Part shown: piece by piece, positions 27,822-37,473 of the stretch
Layout of the letters: each line of letters starts with the position of its first letter
Numbering within the stretch: position 1 is the first letter of the stretch
From: Spirosoma foliorum
Lineage (GTDB): Bacteria > Bacteroidota > Bacteroidia > Cytophagales > Spirosomataceae
Assembly (NCBI RefSeq): GCF_014117325.1
Contig: NZ_CP059732.1
Span: forward strand, 8,073,501 to 8,137,500
DNA: 64,000 bases
Direction of reading: 5' to 3'
Program-made: the position numbers and the translations under genes
Notes under the pieces: model-generated
Seen by the model: only the letters and a program-made list of their open reading frames with translations
Told to the model about the DNA's origin: nothing
Database searches by the model: none

Positions 27822-29246
27822 ATGAAAGACATTTTCTCCCGGTTGTCTTCTCCCGACAACTCCTCTGATCGCCGTGACTTTTTCCGTAAAGCGGGATTAG
27901 GTGGTCTCTCACTCGGTCTCATGTTCGATAAATCGCCAGAACAGGAGATGGAATTTATTACGCAGAAAGTAAGCCGTTTTGCCAAACCATCGGAACTGAA
28001 AATTACAGATATGCGGGTGGCCATCCTGCAAGGCGTGCCTTTCAGTAGCCCAATTATTCGAATCGATACGAACCAGGGTCTGGTAGGCTGGGGTGAGGTT
28101 CGCGACGGAGCCAGTGCCAACTACGCGCTCATGCTGAAAAGCCGACTGTTGGGCAAGAACCCGTGCAACGTAGAACAGATATTCAAGCAGATCAAGCAGT
28201 TTGGCGGACAAAGCCGGGCAGCTGGTGGCGTTTGTGGCGTTGAAATGGCACTTTGGGATTTGGCTGGTAAAGCATATGGTGTACCCGCTTATCAACTTCT
28301 GGGTGGCAAATACCGTGACTTTATCCGGTTGTATGCCGATACACCCGAAGCTGATACCTACGAAGGATTCGCGGAGAATATGAAAAAGCGCCGGGATCAG
28401 GGCTATACGTTCCTAAAAATGGATTTCGGTATTGGTATGCTGGCCGATCAACCGGGTATGCTGGTGAATGCCAACAACTGGAGTGTAAAACGCCAGTGGA
28501 GTGATGCAGAGCCAGGGAAACTAGGCAACTATGCCAACACAAAACACCCGTTTACGCGGATTCAGGTCACGAAAAAAGGACTGGATAGATTAGTGGAACA
28601 CGTGGGTAAAGTGCGTGAAATTGTGGGCTACGATACCCCGTTAGCTGCCGATCACTTTGGTCACTTCGACGTAAATACCGCTATTCAAATTGGTAAAGCG
28701 ATGGAGCCATTCCGGCTCGCGTGGCTCGAAGATCTTGTTCCCTGGTTCTATACCGATCAATGGAAACAGATTTCTGACGCTATCGACACGCCGACATTGA
28801 CTGGCGAAGATATCTATCTGAAAGAAGGATTTATTAAACTCATCGATGCGAAAGCCATCGATATGATTCACCCTGATCTGGCATCGTCAGGCGGGTTGTT
28901 GGAAACCAAGAAAATAGGCGATTATGCCGAAGAAAAAGGTATTCCAATGGCGATGCACTTTGCCGGATCGCCAATCTCGATGATGGCCAACGTACACTGT
29001 GCAGCTGCTACGGAGAATTTTGTCGCGCTGGAACATCACGGCGTCGATGTGGCCGGTTGGGAAGATTTGGTAACGGGTATCAAACCAATTGTTGACAAAG
29101 GATTTGTTCGGGTTCCTGATAAACCAGGCCTTGGCGTTGAACTAAACGAAGAGGTTGCCAAGAAATTTCTCAAAAAAGGTGGCACCTGGTTTGCGCCTAC
29201 CGATGTCTGGAATACGAAAGATTCGGCCGACCGGGAGTGGAGTTAG
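27822..29246 (+). CDS. Exported enolase-superfamily enzyme (mandelate racemase/dehydratase type)
   Basis: The 474-residue protein starts with a Tat-like signal (SSDRRDFFRKAGLGGLSLGL). The enolase-superfamily N-terminal domain is at about 65-175 (GGVCGVEMALWDLAGK). The barrel carries the catalytic lysine region TFLKMDFG, three metal ligands in AADHFGH, LAWLEDLVPW and LTGEDIYL, and the histidine in MAMHFAGSP. This is the layout of mandelate racemase and of sugar-acid dehydratases, which act on alpha-hydroxy acids through Mg2+. The substrate cannot be told from the sequence. It is transcribed divergently from the two RraA-like genes. Confidence 0.9.
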   Translation: MKDIFSRLSSPDNSSDRRDFFRKAGLGGLSLGLMFDKSPEQEMEFITQKVSRFAKPSELKITDMRVAILQGVPFSSPIIRIDTNQGLVGWGEVRDGASANYALMLKSRLLGKNPCNVEQIFKQIKQFGGQSRAAGGVCGVEMALWDLAGKAYGVPAYQLLGGKYRDFIRLYADTPEADTYEGFAENMKKRRDQGYTFLKMDFGIGMLADQPGMLVNANNWSVKRQWSDAEPGKLGNYANTKHPFTRIQVTKKGLDRLVEHVGKVREIVGYDTPLAADHFGHFDVNTAIQIGKAMEPFRLAWLEDLVPWFYTDQWKQISDAIDTPTLTGEDIYLKEGFIKLIDAKAIDMIHPDLASSGGLLETKKIGDYAEEKGIPMAMHFAGSPISMMANVHCAAATENFVALEHHGVDVAGWEDLVTGIKPIVDKGFVRVPDKPGLGVELNEEVAKKFLKKGGTWFAPTDVWNTKDSADREWS

Positions 29247-29247
29247 A

Positions 29248-29322
29248 GTAACGCGGACATTCTGTCCGCAGTGTGAGATAAACTATATCTTTTCTACACT
29301 GCGGACAGGATGTCCACGTTAC
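29248..29322. repeat. Inverted repeat of the 'GCGGACAGGATGTCC' family
   Basis: gtaacgcggacattctgtcc (left arm 29248-29274) is mirrored by the right arm 29296-29322, with two mismatches in 27 bp. The same core (gcggacaggatgtccgcg) occurs near 62561-62578, so it is an interspersed family. Confidence 0.82.
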
Positions 29323-30230
29323 GTTAACAAATCCTCCAGTGCCTTGGTCAAATCGGTATACTGATATGCAAACGTCGTCTCTTCGGCGATGCGCTTGTTC
29401 AGTACATAATTCCCTCCAGTAACAACAATCGCCATTTCGCCGTAGAGAAGCTTGATCGCAAAAGCGGGAATGTTTGGCAAAATAGTGGGTCGGTGTAACA
29501 CCTGAGCAATCGCCTTTGTCAACGTTTCATTCGTGACCGGATTGGGTGCTACTGCATTGTAAGCTCCTCGCCACGAGTCATCGGCCAAGGCTTGAATATA
29601 CATCTGACAGAGGTCGTCGAAGTGAATCCACGACATATATTGCTGTCCAGAACCAATAGGAGCACCTGCCCCAAGCCGAACTGGCTGGACTAATTTGGGT
29701 AACGCACCGCCCGTCATCGTTAATACGATACCCGTTCGCATTTTCACCGTACGAATACCAAGTGCGGCAATCTGATCTTCCGAACGCTCCCACGCCCGAA
29801 CCACCTGCGCCATAAAATCGGTGCCACCTACGCTGGTTTCGGTTAGTGGCCGGTCGCCGGTATCGGCTCCATAGTAGCCAATAGCCGATGCCCCGATAAA
29901 TGATTTTACATGGTGATCCGTTTCCTCTAATGTCTGAGCCAGTAGTTCGGTGGATTGCGTACGGCTGTTCAAAATTTCATCTTTTCGCTCATCAGTCCAG
30001 CGTTCATCGGCAATGCCTTCTCCGGCCAGATGAATAATATGATCGGCAGTGGTAATCGCTTGTGGGTCAATCTGCCCTTTTTTTACATCCCACAAATACA
30101 CGCGCACTTCCGGAATGGTCTTTGGCGATCGGCTTAGTAGCGAGACTTGATACCCTTTCTGTTGGAGCAATTGGGTTAAGCGCCGACCAATAGAGCCGGT
30201 GCCCCCTGTAATCAATACTGTTTCATTCAT
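29319..30230 (-). CDS. TIGR01777-type NAD-dependent epimerase/dehydratase-like protein (SDR39U1 type)
   Basis: The 303-residue protein begins MNETVLITGGTGSIGRRL, a Rossmann dinucleotide site. It continues with HLAGEGIADERWTDERK and SSIGYYGADTGDRPLTE-like wording (SAIGYYGADTGDRPLTET) and ends LEDLL, all typical of the TIGR01777/SDR39U1 (yfcH-like) family. The family's biological substrate is not known. Its length fits the family's usual ~300 residues. The C-terminal coding end overlaps the right arm of the neighbouring inverted repeat by a few bases. Confidence 0.9.
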   Translation of the reverse strand: MNETVLITGGTGSIGRRLTQLLQQKGYQVSLLSRSPKTIPEVRVYLWDVKKGQIDPQAITTADHIIHLAGEGIADERWTDERKDEILNSRTQSTELLAQTLEETDHHVKSFIGASAIGYYGADTGDRPLTETSVGGTDFMAQVVRAWERSEDQIAALGIRTVKMRTGIVLTMTGGALPKLVQPVRLGAGAPIGSGQQYMSWIHFDDLCQMYIQALADDSWRGAYNAVAPNPVTNETLTKAIAQVLHRPTILPNIPAFAIKLLYGEMAIVVTGGNYVLNKRIAEETTFAYQYTDLTKALEDLLT

Positions 30231-30428
30231 ACGTCAGCAATCGAGTTGGTGGGTACAAACTTATAACGCACCGTGTAGACAGGTTGTTTTTAGAAATGAG
30301 GTAAGGTCTTACCCGGATTATCGTGTAAATGACTGACCTTTAGCCCATTTGATCAAAAGTATGAAAACCGCTCGACTGAGCGATTATTTTTACATATATA
30401 TGTTCTATAGCGTTAAACGATACCCGTT

Positions 30429-32723
30429 ATGACTATTCGGCAACTTATAGGTTTTGTACTTGTAGCTCTTTTAACCTATACTGCCGGATGGGCAAGAACC
30501 TATACCGAAGCCGAAGGGCGGGCTGCCTGGGTACGAATGCAGCGCCAGCCAATCACCGAAAATACGTTTCGGGAAACCTGTGATCTGATTCAGGATATGG
30601 GGCAAACCAACCTGCCGCTGGCTTACGAATGGCTGGCCGAGTACGTTCCCAAAGTGAAGAAAACGAATAATCGGCGCTGGACGCATATCCTGCTTATTAA
30701 CTGGGGAAAGGCGAAAGAATCGCTGAACCATTTCGACGAAGCTGAGCCCCTGTTTCGGCAAGCCCGGCAGAATGCCCGACCAATTCCCAAACTTTATTGC
30801 GATGCCCTGACGTATACCGTTCAGTTGTATCACAGTTGGGATAAACCCGACTCGCTGGCTCATTACTTAGCCTTGGGCGAACAGGCGGCCCGTGCCATTA
30901 ATGATCGAGAGACGTTAGCGCTACTGCTTAATTTTCGAGGAGCGTCACGTAACCGAGCGGGACAGAATGAAGCGATGTGCGCTGATTTCAACGAATCGAT
31001 TCGATTGGCAACGGGCTTGCCGACAAAATATGCGTTGTTTATGGCAAGACATAGCCGTGCTTCGTATTGCCTGACTAATCCGCAAGAGCAGGTGATGGCC
31101 TTTGACAGTCTGCTCGAACTTGCTAACGATAGCAGTTTAGCTCGAAATCCCCGTTTTTATGAACGGACAACCGTTTACTTTCGTAGTCCTCGCCCTACAG
31201 TTCTCTTCAAACTGGCGCAGCTAAATATATTGCTAACGGATTACGACAATGCGGGCAAATTTGTGGATATGGTCTATGACGCACTAGTTCGCCCCAATCC
31301 TAAAGCGCCCAATGTTCCTTATTTCAATGCCGAAATGGCAACAATGCGAGTTTATCAGGGCCAGATTAAAGAAGCCAGAGCGTTTATTGATTCGAGTCGG
31401 CGGCAGTTTGGCGGAGTCGAAGCTCAAATTCCGTATTCTGGTTATTTCTTAGCTGCCGGTTTGTTGGCCGAGCATGATGGTCAGTTGACAAAAGCCATTG
31501 AGTATTATAAACAGTCGCTGACAAAAGGTGTGGCATCGGGCTCATTTTCCCGAATTCCGCTCGAACTGTTTTACGTCAGGGCTTTACTTCGCCTGGGCGA
31601 TTATGCGAAGGCGCGGCAGATGTTACTACCGTTAACAAAAGCGGCAACTGCTGATCAATACTCAGCTATCGGGTTGTATTACTATCAGTCGTTGGCCGAA
31701 CTCAACAAAGCGCAGGGCGATTATCCGCACTACGGACAAGCGTTAGGAACGTACTATGCCATTCGGGATTCGCTGACGAATTTGAATCAGTACAGGGCTG
31801 TCCAGCAGATTCTGGCCCGTGTGCGCATTCGGGATAAGGAAGAGCAAATCAGTCGTCTGAATGCTGAAAACGCAGCGCGCGAACGGCAGCTCCAGCGCGA
31901 ACGACTATTCTACGGAGTCATCCTGGCGCTGGCCTTGCTGGCAATTGTTTTACTGACCCTTTATGTTCGAAATCGGCAGATTCGCGCCCGCCAGCGGGAA
32001 GCTTTGCAACAGAGTCAGTTAGAACAGCTTGAAAAACAGCGGCAAATTGATCTGATGCATGGCGTTATGCAGGCCGAAGAAAACGAACGGTTAACTATTG
32101 CCGATCAGCTTCATAATGAGGTAAATCCGTTGCTGGCTGTGGTTTTACTTAACGTATCGTCAGCCCTAGAAACGGTAGAATCGGATACGCCTACAGAACC
32201 AAAACTGCGTAAAGCGCAGGACGTGCTGGCGTCTGTAACGAGTACGGTGCGTAGAATCAGCCATCGGTTGACCCCGCAATTGATTGAAAAACAGGGTTTT
32301 AAGCGAGCGGTTGAAGAGCTGGCCGAGAGCATCAATCTGTCGGAGAAAGTTAAAATTCAGACGATTGTGGTTGGTTTTGAAGAAGCTTTGCCAATCTCTT
32401 TTCTGAGTGATCTTTACCGAATTGTGCAGGAATTGGTGCATAACGTTATCCGGCACGCGCAGGCTACCGAAGCCACCATTGAGGTGATTGAGCATGATCA
32501 GCACGTAACGATTTTGGTGGAGGATAACGGCGTAGGAATACCAGCAGATACAATAGGCGATGGGCAGGGATTGCAGACAATCCGGGGCAAAGTAGCGCTT
32601 CGTCATGGACAGATGGACGTACAGCGTAAGGCCGACGGGGGAACGTTAGTGGTTATCGACAATATCGAAGTTCCGAAGCAGGTGAAGGGCAAAAGCGAGT
32701 CTGTTGAATCGGAAATTAGTTAG
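30429..32723 (+). CDS. TPR sensor histidine kinase, HisKA_3 type
   Basis: A 764-residue kinase with a signal peptide (core LIGFVLVALLTYTAG), a long TPR-like helical region in the periplasm or on the outside (about 30-470), one membrane segment near residue 500 (LFYGVILALALLAIVLLTLY) and a coiled coil. The HisKA_3 box reads LTIADQLHNEVNPLL, with the phospho-acceptor His in QLHNE. The HATPase domain has an N-box in VQELVHNVIRHAQA and a G-box in VEDNGVGIP. It is followed 67 bp later by its NarL-type regulator. The layout is the same as the partial pair at the window start; the stimulus is unknown. Confidence 0.93.
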   Translation: MTIRQLIGFVLVALLTYTAGWARTYTEAEGRAAWVRMQRQPITENTFRETCDLIQDMGQTNLPLAYEWLAEYVPKVKKTNNRRWTHILLINWGKAKESLNHFDEAEPLFRQARQNARPIPKLYCDALTYTVQLYHSWDKPDSLAHYLALGEQAARAINDRETLALLLNFRGASRNRAGQNEAMCADFNESIRLATGLPTKYALFMARHSRASYCLTNPQEQVMAFDSLLELANDSSLARNPRFYERTTVYFRSPRPTVLFKLAQLNILLTDYDNAGKFVDMVYDALVRPNPKAPNVPYFNAEMATMRVYQGQIKEARAFIDSSRRQFGGVEAQIPYSGYFLAAGLLAEHDGQLTKAIEYYKQSLTKGVASGSFSRIPLELFYVRALLRLGDYAKARQMLLPLTKAATADQYSAIGLYYYQSLAELNKAQGDYPHYGQALGTYYAIRDSLTNLNQYRAVQQILARVRIRDKEEQISRLNAENAARERQLQRERLFYGVILALALLAIVLLTLYVRNRQIRARQREALQQSQLEQLEKQRQIDLMHGVMQAEENERLTIADQLHNEVNPLLAVVLLNVSSALETVESDTPTEPKLRKAQDVLASVTSTVRRISHRLTPQLIEKQGFKRAVEELAESINLSEKVKIQTIVVGFEEALPISFLSDLYRIVQELVHNVIRHAQATEATIEVIEHDQHVTILVEDNGVGIPADTIGDGQGLQTIRGKVALRHGQMDVQRKADGGTLVVIDNIEVPKQVKGKSESVESEIS

Positions 32724-32790
32724 GGATAACTATTTCAGACGAACGCTGTAGATCAGAATTTTAAGTCATTTTAACAGGCTACCTACTCCT

Positions 32791-33432
32791 ATGCGTCTTC
32801 TCCTTGCCGATGATCACCCTCTTTTGCTCGACGGACTGCGAAGCGTACTGTCCGACTTACCCGATACGGATTTATTACCGCCCGTTACTAATGGCCACCA
32901 ACTGCTTGATTACCTGCACCTGCATCCGGTCGATATGGTTCTGCTGGACCTAAATATGCCTAAAACGGATGGTCTGACAGCCCTTAAACAGATTCGACGG
33001 GATTTCCCTACGGTGAAGGTGATCGTGTTTACCAGCTACAACCAGCCGCAGCGAATTCGGGAAGTACAGGCCTTGGGCGGCATGGGCTACTTGCTCAAAT
33101 CGACCGATGCGCCAACGCTCAAAACGGCTGTGCAGCAAGTTTGGTCGGGCAAGCCGTGGTTCCCGACGCTACAACCTGTAGTTGACTCTACACGTCATAC
33201 TTCGGCAGTGGATATGGCGGAAGATGCCTTTATGCAGAAATATCAGCTGACGAAACGCGAGGTCGAAATAATTCAACTAATTAGTCGGGGAGAGACCACC
33301 CGGCAAATCGCAGATGAACTCACAGTCAGTGAATTTACAATCAACGCTCACCGACGTAACATTGCCCGAAAACTTGGGATCGATACGCCAGTAGGTTTGG
33401 TCAATTTTGCCCGCGAACAGGGCTTGGTGTAA
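32791..33432 (+). CDS. Two-component response regulator, NarL/LuxR type
   Basis: This 213-residue regulator has a receiver with D7/D8, the phospho-acceptor D53 in DMVLLDLNMPKTDG and a Lys in GYLLKSTDAP. A LuxR helix-turn-helix begins LTKREVEIIQLISRG and contains TVSEFTINAHRRNIARKL. It is the obvious partner of the TPR kinase directly upstream. The two outer-membrane-like genes downstream are possible targets, but no binding site can be read. Confidence 0.94.
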   Translation: MRLLLADDHPLLLDGLRSVLSDLPDTDLLPPVTNGHQLLDYLHLHPVDMVLLDLNMPKTDGLTALKQIRRDFPTVKVIVFTSYNQPQRIREVQALGGMGYLLKSTDAPTLKTAVQQVWSGKPWFPTLQPVVDSTRHTSAVDMAEDAFMQKYQLTKREVEIIQLISRGETTRQIADELTVSEFTINAHRRNIARKLGIDTPVGLVNFAREQGLV

Positions 33433-33539
33433 AGGAGGAAACTACCTCAAAAATCGTTAGCAGTAACTATTTCATAGGGGAGTGGCTAAGGCGAGTTTTG
33501 TTGAGCAAATCAACGTCTACGCTTTAATTATTCACCCGT

Positions 33540-34301
33540 ATGGAAAAGCAATCATCATTTCTGCTGACTTTGTTAATGCTCGGTCTGTGTCTGCAAGTAG
33601 CAACGGCACAGGTACTTATGAGCCGAACGGTTGTTAAGCTAAACTTATCTGGTGTCGTTATCAATAGTTATACCCTACAGGTTGAGCGGGTACTGAATCG
33701 ACATAGTTCCATCACGCTGTCGGGTAGTTATACGCCCAGCAATACGCCAGTTCCGTTCAAAAGCGCCCTTCTGGATCAATACGGCGATAACCAGGATGCT
33801 AGACGCGCTATTGAAACCACCTTGTTTAACAAGAAGATTGGAACACTCGAATATCGTTTCTACCTAGCGGGTCATGCGCCTACAGGCTGGTATCTGGCAC
33901 CCTTTGTGCGCTATGCGAGCATGGATATCAGCAACGATTACACCTACACCCCCAGCGATGGTATTCTGCACCATGCGCACCTGAATGCGAGTTTTAGTGG
34001 GGGTGGAGCTGGCGTTTTACTGGGCTATCAATGGCTGTTTGGCAAACACGTTGGTCTTGATTTGTGGTTGCTGGGACCTTTTTACGGAACAAATGTGAAA
34101 TCCACCTTTACGGGCGAAGATCCCCTCTGGCCCAGCCTGAAACCAGCCGATATCATAAAGCTGAAGAACGATATCGACAATACGCAGCTGCCCCTTTATA
34201 CCGTACAGTCGTCCCTGAATCTGCCGACGATTACAGCCACCTTAAACGGACCTTATTACGGCGTTCGGGCTTTCGGACTCGCCTTTGCCTATAGTTTCTG
34301 A
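33540..34301 (+). CDS. Outer-membrane-like beta-barrel protein, DUF3575-like
   Basis: A 253-residue protein with a signal peptide (core FLLTLLMLGLCLQVATA). The mature part is mainly beta strands, with the pattern 'VERVLNRHSSITLSGSY', 'LEYRFYLAGHAPTGWYLAP' and the end AYSF with terminal Phe, typical of small outer-membrane barrels. It resembles DUF3575-type proteins of Bacteroidota. The gene follows the regulator by about 107 bp and probably forms a pair with the next gene. Function unknown. Confidence 0.75.
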   Translation: MEKQSSFLLTLLMLGLCLQVATAQVLMSRTVVKLNLSGVVINSYTLQVERVLNRHSSITLSGSYTPSNTPVPFKSALLDQYGDNQDARRAIETTLFNKKIGTLEYRFYLAGHAPTGWYLAPFVRYASMDISNDYTYTPSDGILHHAHLNASFSGGGAGVLLGYQWLFGKHVGLDLWLLGPFYGTNVKSTFTGEDPLWPSLKPADIIKLKNDIDNTQLPLYTVQSSLNLPTITATLNGPYYGVRAFGLAFAYSF

Positions 34302-34346
34302 GAGGAAGAATAAGAAGCTTTTAAGTCAACCCAACTAATTACAGCC

Positions 34347-35201
34347 ATGAAAAATACAATATATGCACTAGTCGTACTATTTTTTATTTTGTTGACCAAG
34401 ATTGTCTGGGGGCAAAACCTACCTCAGCCAACGCCAACCGAAGCGGATAAGCAAGTCCAAACATTTCTGTCTGCATCAATTGATTTAGCTCGTTTACGGT
34501 TGTCTGGGCCGTCGTATCAGTACACACCAGGTCTTAACGATCTACGAAATCATCCTGCCGATGTGTTGGTTCTGAACCTGGCTATTAAGTTCAATAATAA
34601 GGGTTTAGTGAACCAGATGCTTAACTATTATCAAAACAAGAACAGCTCGTTTCGCAAGCCCCAACCCGCCGATCCAACTACCTTGCTGGCTACTAACTCG
34701 AATTTGCCTGGCCCTACGGCTCCATCCGAGAAGGCTCCATTTTTAAGTCACGTCAGTTTGCTGTATGGCTTTCAGCTAATTGGTAAGGGCGGGAAAGATA
34801 CCGATGCTTATAGTACCTCGAAAACGCGGATGACCTATCTGGAAACGATGGGCTATGTACTCTATAACCATGATCTGCCTAATGGTAAAGGCCGCCTATT
34901 TGGTGGTCCTGGGATCTATCTAGGCTATGGCCTGTGGGGAAAAAACAGTTACAGTTACCAGGGTGGTAATGAATCCTATCCGGCTTTCGACAAGCTCACG
35001 GGTTATAAGCGCTTCGATGCCGGAGTTGCCTTCACGGCGGGTTATGAATTGGCGCAGGAGTTACGATTGAGCCTGGAATATGAATTGGGATTAGTCAACA
35101 TCGACCCTGCCCGTGGCGACGACAAGACCAAAACGCGCTCCTTAAGCCTGAACATAGCCTATCCGCTTAAGAAACTGACAGCCATGATCAGAAAGAAATA
35201 G
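34347..35201 (+). CDS. Outer-membrane-like exported protein of unknown function
   Basis: This 284-residue protein has a signal peptide (core IYALVVLFFILLTKIVWG). The first part is polar. The second half has strands such as 'RLFGGPGIYLGYGLWGKN' and 'LRLSLEYELGLVNI', ending in a short lysine-rich tail. The ending suggests an outer-membrane or periplasmic barrel-like fold. It follows the preceding barrel gene by 45 bp, so the two are probably co-transcribed. No family is recognised. Confidence 0.7.
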   Translation: MKNTIYALVVLFFILLTKIVWGQNLPQPTPTEADKQVQTFLSASIDLARLRLSGPSYQYTPGLNDLRNHPADVLVLNLAIKFNNKGLVNQMLNYYQNKNSSFRKPQPADPTTLLATNSNLPGPTAPSEKAPFLSHVSLLYGFQLIGKGGKDTDAYSTSKTRMTYLETMGYVLYNHDLPNGKGRLFGGPGIYLGYGLWGKNSYSYQGGNESYPAFDKLTGYKRFDAGVAFTAGYELAQELRLSLEYELGLVNIDPARGDDKTKTRSLSLNIAYPLKKLTAMIRKK

Positions 35202-35277
35202 GGCTATGGTAACCTCGCAGGATTTGATTGCTCTTGGGATGGATTCACCTAATTGTAAGCTAATCATTAACCGAAAA

Positions 35278-35565
35278 TCAAGGCAAGGTACTTTGGCGAC
35301 TATCAAGAATATTGAGTATGATAACCTGCCTTTCAACTACAGCATAATAAATTATGTTGTAGGGCTGCAAAGGAAGTTTACGAACAGCTGTCAACTGGTC
35401 TAACTGCCGTCCTATAAAAGGCATCTTTTCCAGAATACGTAATTTGTTGTTAATCGTATCTGTGAACCGATCGGCAGTTGTAAAACCAAATGCATCTAGC
35501 AAATACAAGGCAATAAGTCGGTAGTTTTCTTTAGCCTCATCCGACCATACTATGGTGTAATCCAT
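35278..35565 (-). CDS. ParE/RelE-family toxin
   Basis: The 95-residue protein has the usual RelE/ParE layout: a first strand YTIVWSDEAKENYRLI, a helical middle and a beta sheet with LPLQPYNIIYYAVVERQVIILNILDSRQ, ending after the arginine-containing segment. In the family such proteins either poison gyrase (ParE) or cut mRNA (RelE); the catalytic type cannot be decided here. Its start overlaps the end of the antitoxin gene by 16 bp, as usual for a toxin-antitoxin operon. Confidence 0.85.
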   Translation of the reverse strand: MDYTIVWSDEAKENYRLIALYLLDAFGFTTADRFTDTINNKLRILEKMPFIGRQLDQLTAVRKLPLQPYNIIYYAVVERQVIILNILDSRQSTLP

Positions 35566-35789
35566 TGTTTTGCTTCTTTGGCTACCACATCATGAGGGGT
35601 TAGATAAGTTACCTGTGAAGAGGATAGAACTTTTTCTAATTGAGTAAGTAACTCAGGTGTTTCGCTGAAGATATTTGTGCGCTGACTGACAAACTCGCTC
35701 ACCGTTAGTAGCAAATCCTGAACATCTTGAGGGTCTTGAAGCCGGTCAATTTGTTGATGTAAGATTGACTTTAAATCCGAGGTAGCCAT
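35550..35789 (-). CDS. Antitoxin partner of the ParE/RelE toxin
   Basis: The preferred start is ATG 35789 (MATSDLKSILHQQIDRL), giving 79 residues; an upstream non-ATG start would add six. The N-terminus is helical. The C-terminal wording (THDVV... LTPHDVVAKEAKQW) resembles the toxin-binding tail of small Bacteroidota antitoxins. It precedes and overlaps the toxin gene by 16 bp. It probably represses its own operon together with the toxin, although the DNA-binding part is not recognisable. Confidence 0.75.
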   Translation of the reverse strand: MATSDLKSILHQQIDRLQDPQDVQDLLLTVSEFVSQRTNIFSETPELLTQLEKVLSSSQVTYLTPHDVVAKEAKQWITP

Positions 35790-35822
35790 AGTCTTGAGTT
35801 TTATCAAATATAAACTTTTATC

Positions 35823-36374
35823 TCACACTAACCATTCCTTCGGCAGCGCCAATTGGCGGGCGTAATGGGCTGAAGCGGTATGATTGACCCAGTTTAACAG
35901 TTTATTGATCTCGTCGGCAAACTCGATGTGATAGTCAGGGTCGAGTTTGCTGGCTTTTTTCAAAACCTGATCGGTGCGTTTGGCGATGTACTCTGCCGCT
36001 TTATCAGTCCGGGAGTTGTACTTCTGAAGCAGAGGTGCATTGTTGTCGTAGAACGTATTGAGCATATACAGCATTAGGTCTACCTCACCGTACTTGTCTT
36101 TTGTTACTTTCAGATGGCGACTGATATAGCCACTTACAGTGCGCATGTCCATCATCAGCCAACCCGCCGTGTCGGCATGAAGTTTGGCGGTACGATCGAT
36201 AAACTCCCGGATTAGATTGCGCCGTTCATCGATCGTCTGGCCTTCTTCCACCAGCTCAAACTGAAGCCGCTCGGTCAGCACAGCATCTTTGGCAATTAAA
36301 CGTAGCAGCAATTTATCTTTCTCCGTGCCAGGCATACGGACAATGGCTTTCTTCAGGTCAGGGTCAAGGGCCAT
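35823..36374 (-). CDS. Conserved-looking helical protein of unknown function
   Basis: A 183-residue, mostly alpha-helical soluble protein without a signal peptide: long charged helices (IREFIDRTAKLHADTAG, VLKKASKLDPDYHIEF) and a C-terminal stretch with HYARQLALPKEWLV. I believe similar proteins occur in other Cytophagales, but I cannot name a family. It is followed on its 5' side by an inverted repeat and the RimK-like gene in the same direction. No function is proposed. Confidence 0.72.
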   Translation of the reverse strand: MALDPDLKKAIVRMPGTEKDKLLLRLIAKDAVLTERLQFELVEEGQTIDERRNLIREFIDRTAKLHADTAGWLMMDMRTVSGYISRHLKVTKDKYGEVDLMLYMLNTFYDNNAPLLQKYNSRTDKAAEYIAKRTDQVLKKASKLDPDYHIEFADEINKLLNWVNHTASAHYARQLALPKEWLV

Positions 36375-36383
36375 TTTAATGAT

Positions 36384-36486
36384 GAATGAGTGAATGATAG
36401 AATGAGTGAATAGAGTGCTAAGTTATCCTGTTCTGAGCATTCATTTGCTATTTCCAGTATTCACTCATTCTATCATTCACTCATTC
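36384..36486. repeat. 29-bp perfect inverted repeat of simple sequence
   Basis: gaatgagtgaatgatagaat (left arm 36384-36412) is exactly mirrored at 36458-36486. It lies between the unknown helical gene and the RimK-type gene. A related but shorter word occurs at 63878-63953. Confidence 0.9.
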
Positions 36487-36495
36487 AAAATTTAA

Positions 36496-37404
36496 TTAAA
36501 CGCCCACCGTATCGCCTTCGTCGGTGCGGATTTTATCTTCAATGTAGGTGATGATCTGCGAGGCAATGTCGATACCTGTTGCCGTTTCAATTCCTTCCAG
36601 GCCCGGCGACGAGTTTACTTCCAGAACGAGCAGGCCCCGATCGGAGGGGAGCATATCAACACCGGCAACTTTCAGCCCGAGGGCGCGGGTGGCATCGATC
36701 GCCGTTTTTTCCTGATCGGGCGTAAGTTCTACGGCGCAAGCGTTGCCACCCCGGTGGATGTTTGACCGGAAGTCGCCATCGGCCCCCTGGCGTTTCATGG
36801 CGCCAACCACCTTGCCGCCAATAACAATCGCCCGGATGTCGGCACCTTTAGATTCGGCGATGAACTCCTGAACTAATACGTTCTTTTTCAGTCCATAAAA
36901 TGCCTCGATGGTCGACTTGGCCGCTTTAGTCGTTTCGGCCAGCACGACACCAATTCCCTGTGTTCCTTCCAGTAACTTAATCACAACGGGCGGGCCACCA
37001 ACTAGGTTAATGAGTCGGGTGATGTCGCCGTTTTTAGGGTGGTTGGCAAAAACCGTTTTGGGTAAGCCAACGCCTGCTTTCGAAAGGACCTGCAAACTCC
37101 GCAGTTTGTTACGGGAACGCATAATAGCTTGCGATTTGGCGGTTGTGAAAACGCCCATCATTTCAAACTGCCGGACAACGGCACAGCCATAGTCGGTAAC
37201 TGAGGCCCCAATACGAGGGACCACGGCATCGAATGAGTCCAGTTCAGTCCCTTCGTAGAGAATGGAAGGCTTGCCGCCTTCGATCATGACCTGGCAGTTC
37301 AAATGATTAATGACAACGCCCTGATGGCCACGCTGACTGGCGGCTTCAAGAAGTCGTTGGGTTGAGTATAAATCAGGCTTAGCCGATAGAATGGCAATAC
37401 GCAT
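36496..37404 (-). CDS. rimK: RimK-family alpha-L-glutamate ligase (ATP-grasp)
   Basis: This 302-residue protein matches RimK-type ligases in length and in motifs: the N-terminal [18 protein letters not shown], the ATP-grasp wording [37 protein letters not shown] and the C-terminal [15 protein letters not shown], with the Mg2+-binding EVNSSP. RimK adds glutamate residues to ribosomal protein S6 in E. coli; other family members act on other proteins or small molecules, so the substrate here is open. It lies directly downstream of a retropepsin-like gene that often partners RimK. The repeat at 36384-36486 is just after it. Confidence 0.9.
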   Translation of the reverse strand: MRIAILSAKPDLYSTQRLLEAASQRGHQGVVINHLNCQVMIEGGKPSILYEGTELDSFDAVVPRIGASVTDYGCAVVRQFEMMGVFTTAKSQAIMRSRNKLRSLQVLSKAGVGLPKTVFANHPKNGDITRLINLVGGPPVVIKLLEGTQGIGVVLAETTKAAKSTIEAFYGLKKNVLVQEFIAESKGADIRAIVIGGKVVGAMKRQGADGDFRSNIHRGGNACAVELTPDQEKTAIDATRALGLKVAGVDMLPSDRGLLVLEVNSSPGLEGIETATGIDIASQIITYIEDKIRTDEGDTVGV

Positions 37405-37473
37405 AAAAGTGGGTAGTCGCTGACTATCAGTCGATACGCTAGGCCAGTAAAAGCGAATAATTCGTTTTACTAA

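Noticed and set aside
35206..35403. 65-residue frame on the + strand over the toxin gene
   Set aside because: It is antisense to the ParE/RelE toxin, whose family pattern and overlap with the antitoxin make the - strand reading convincing.
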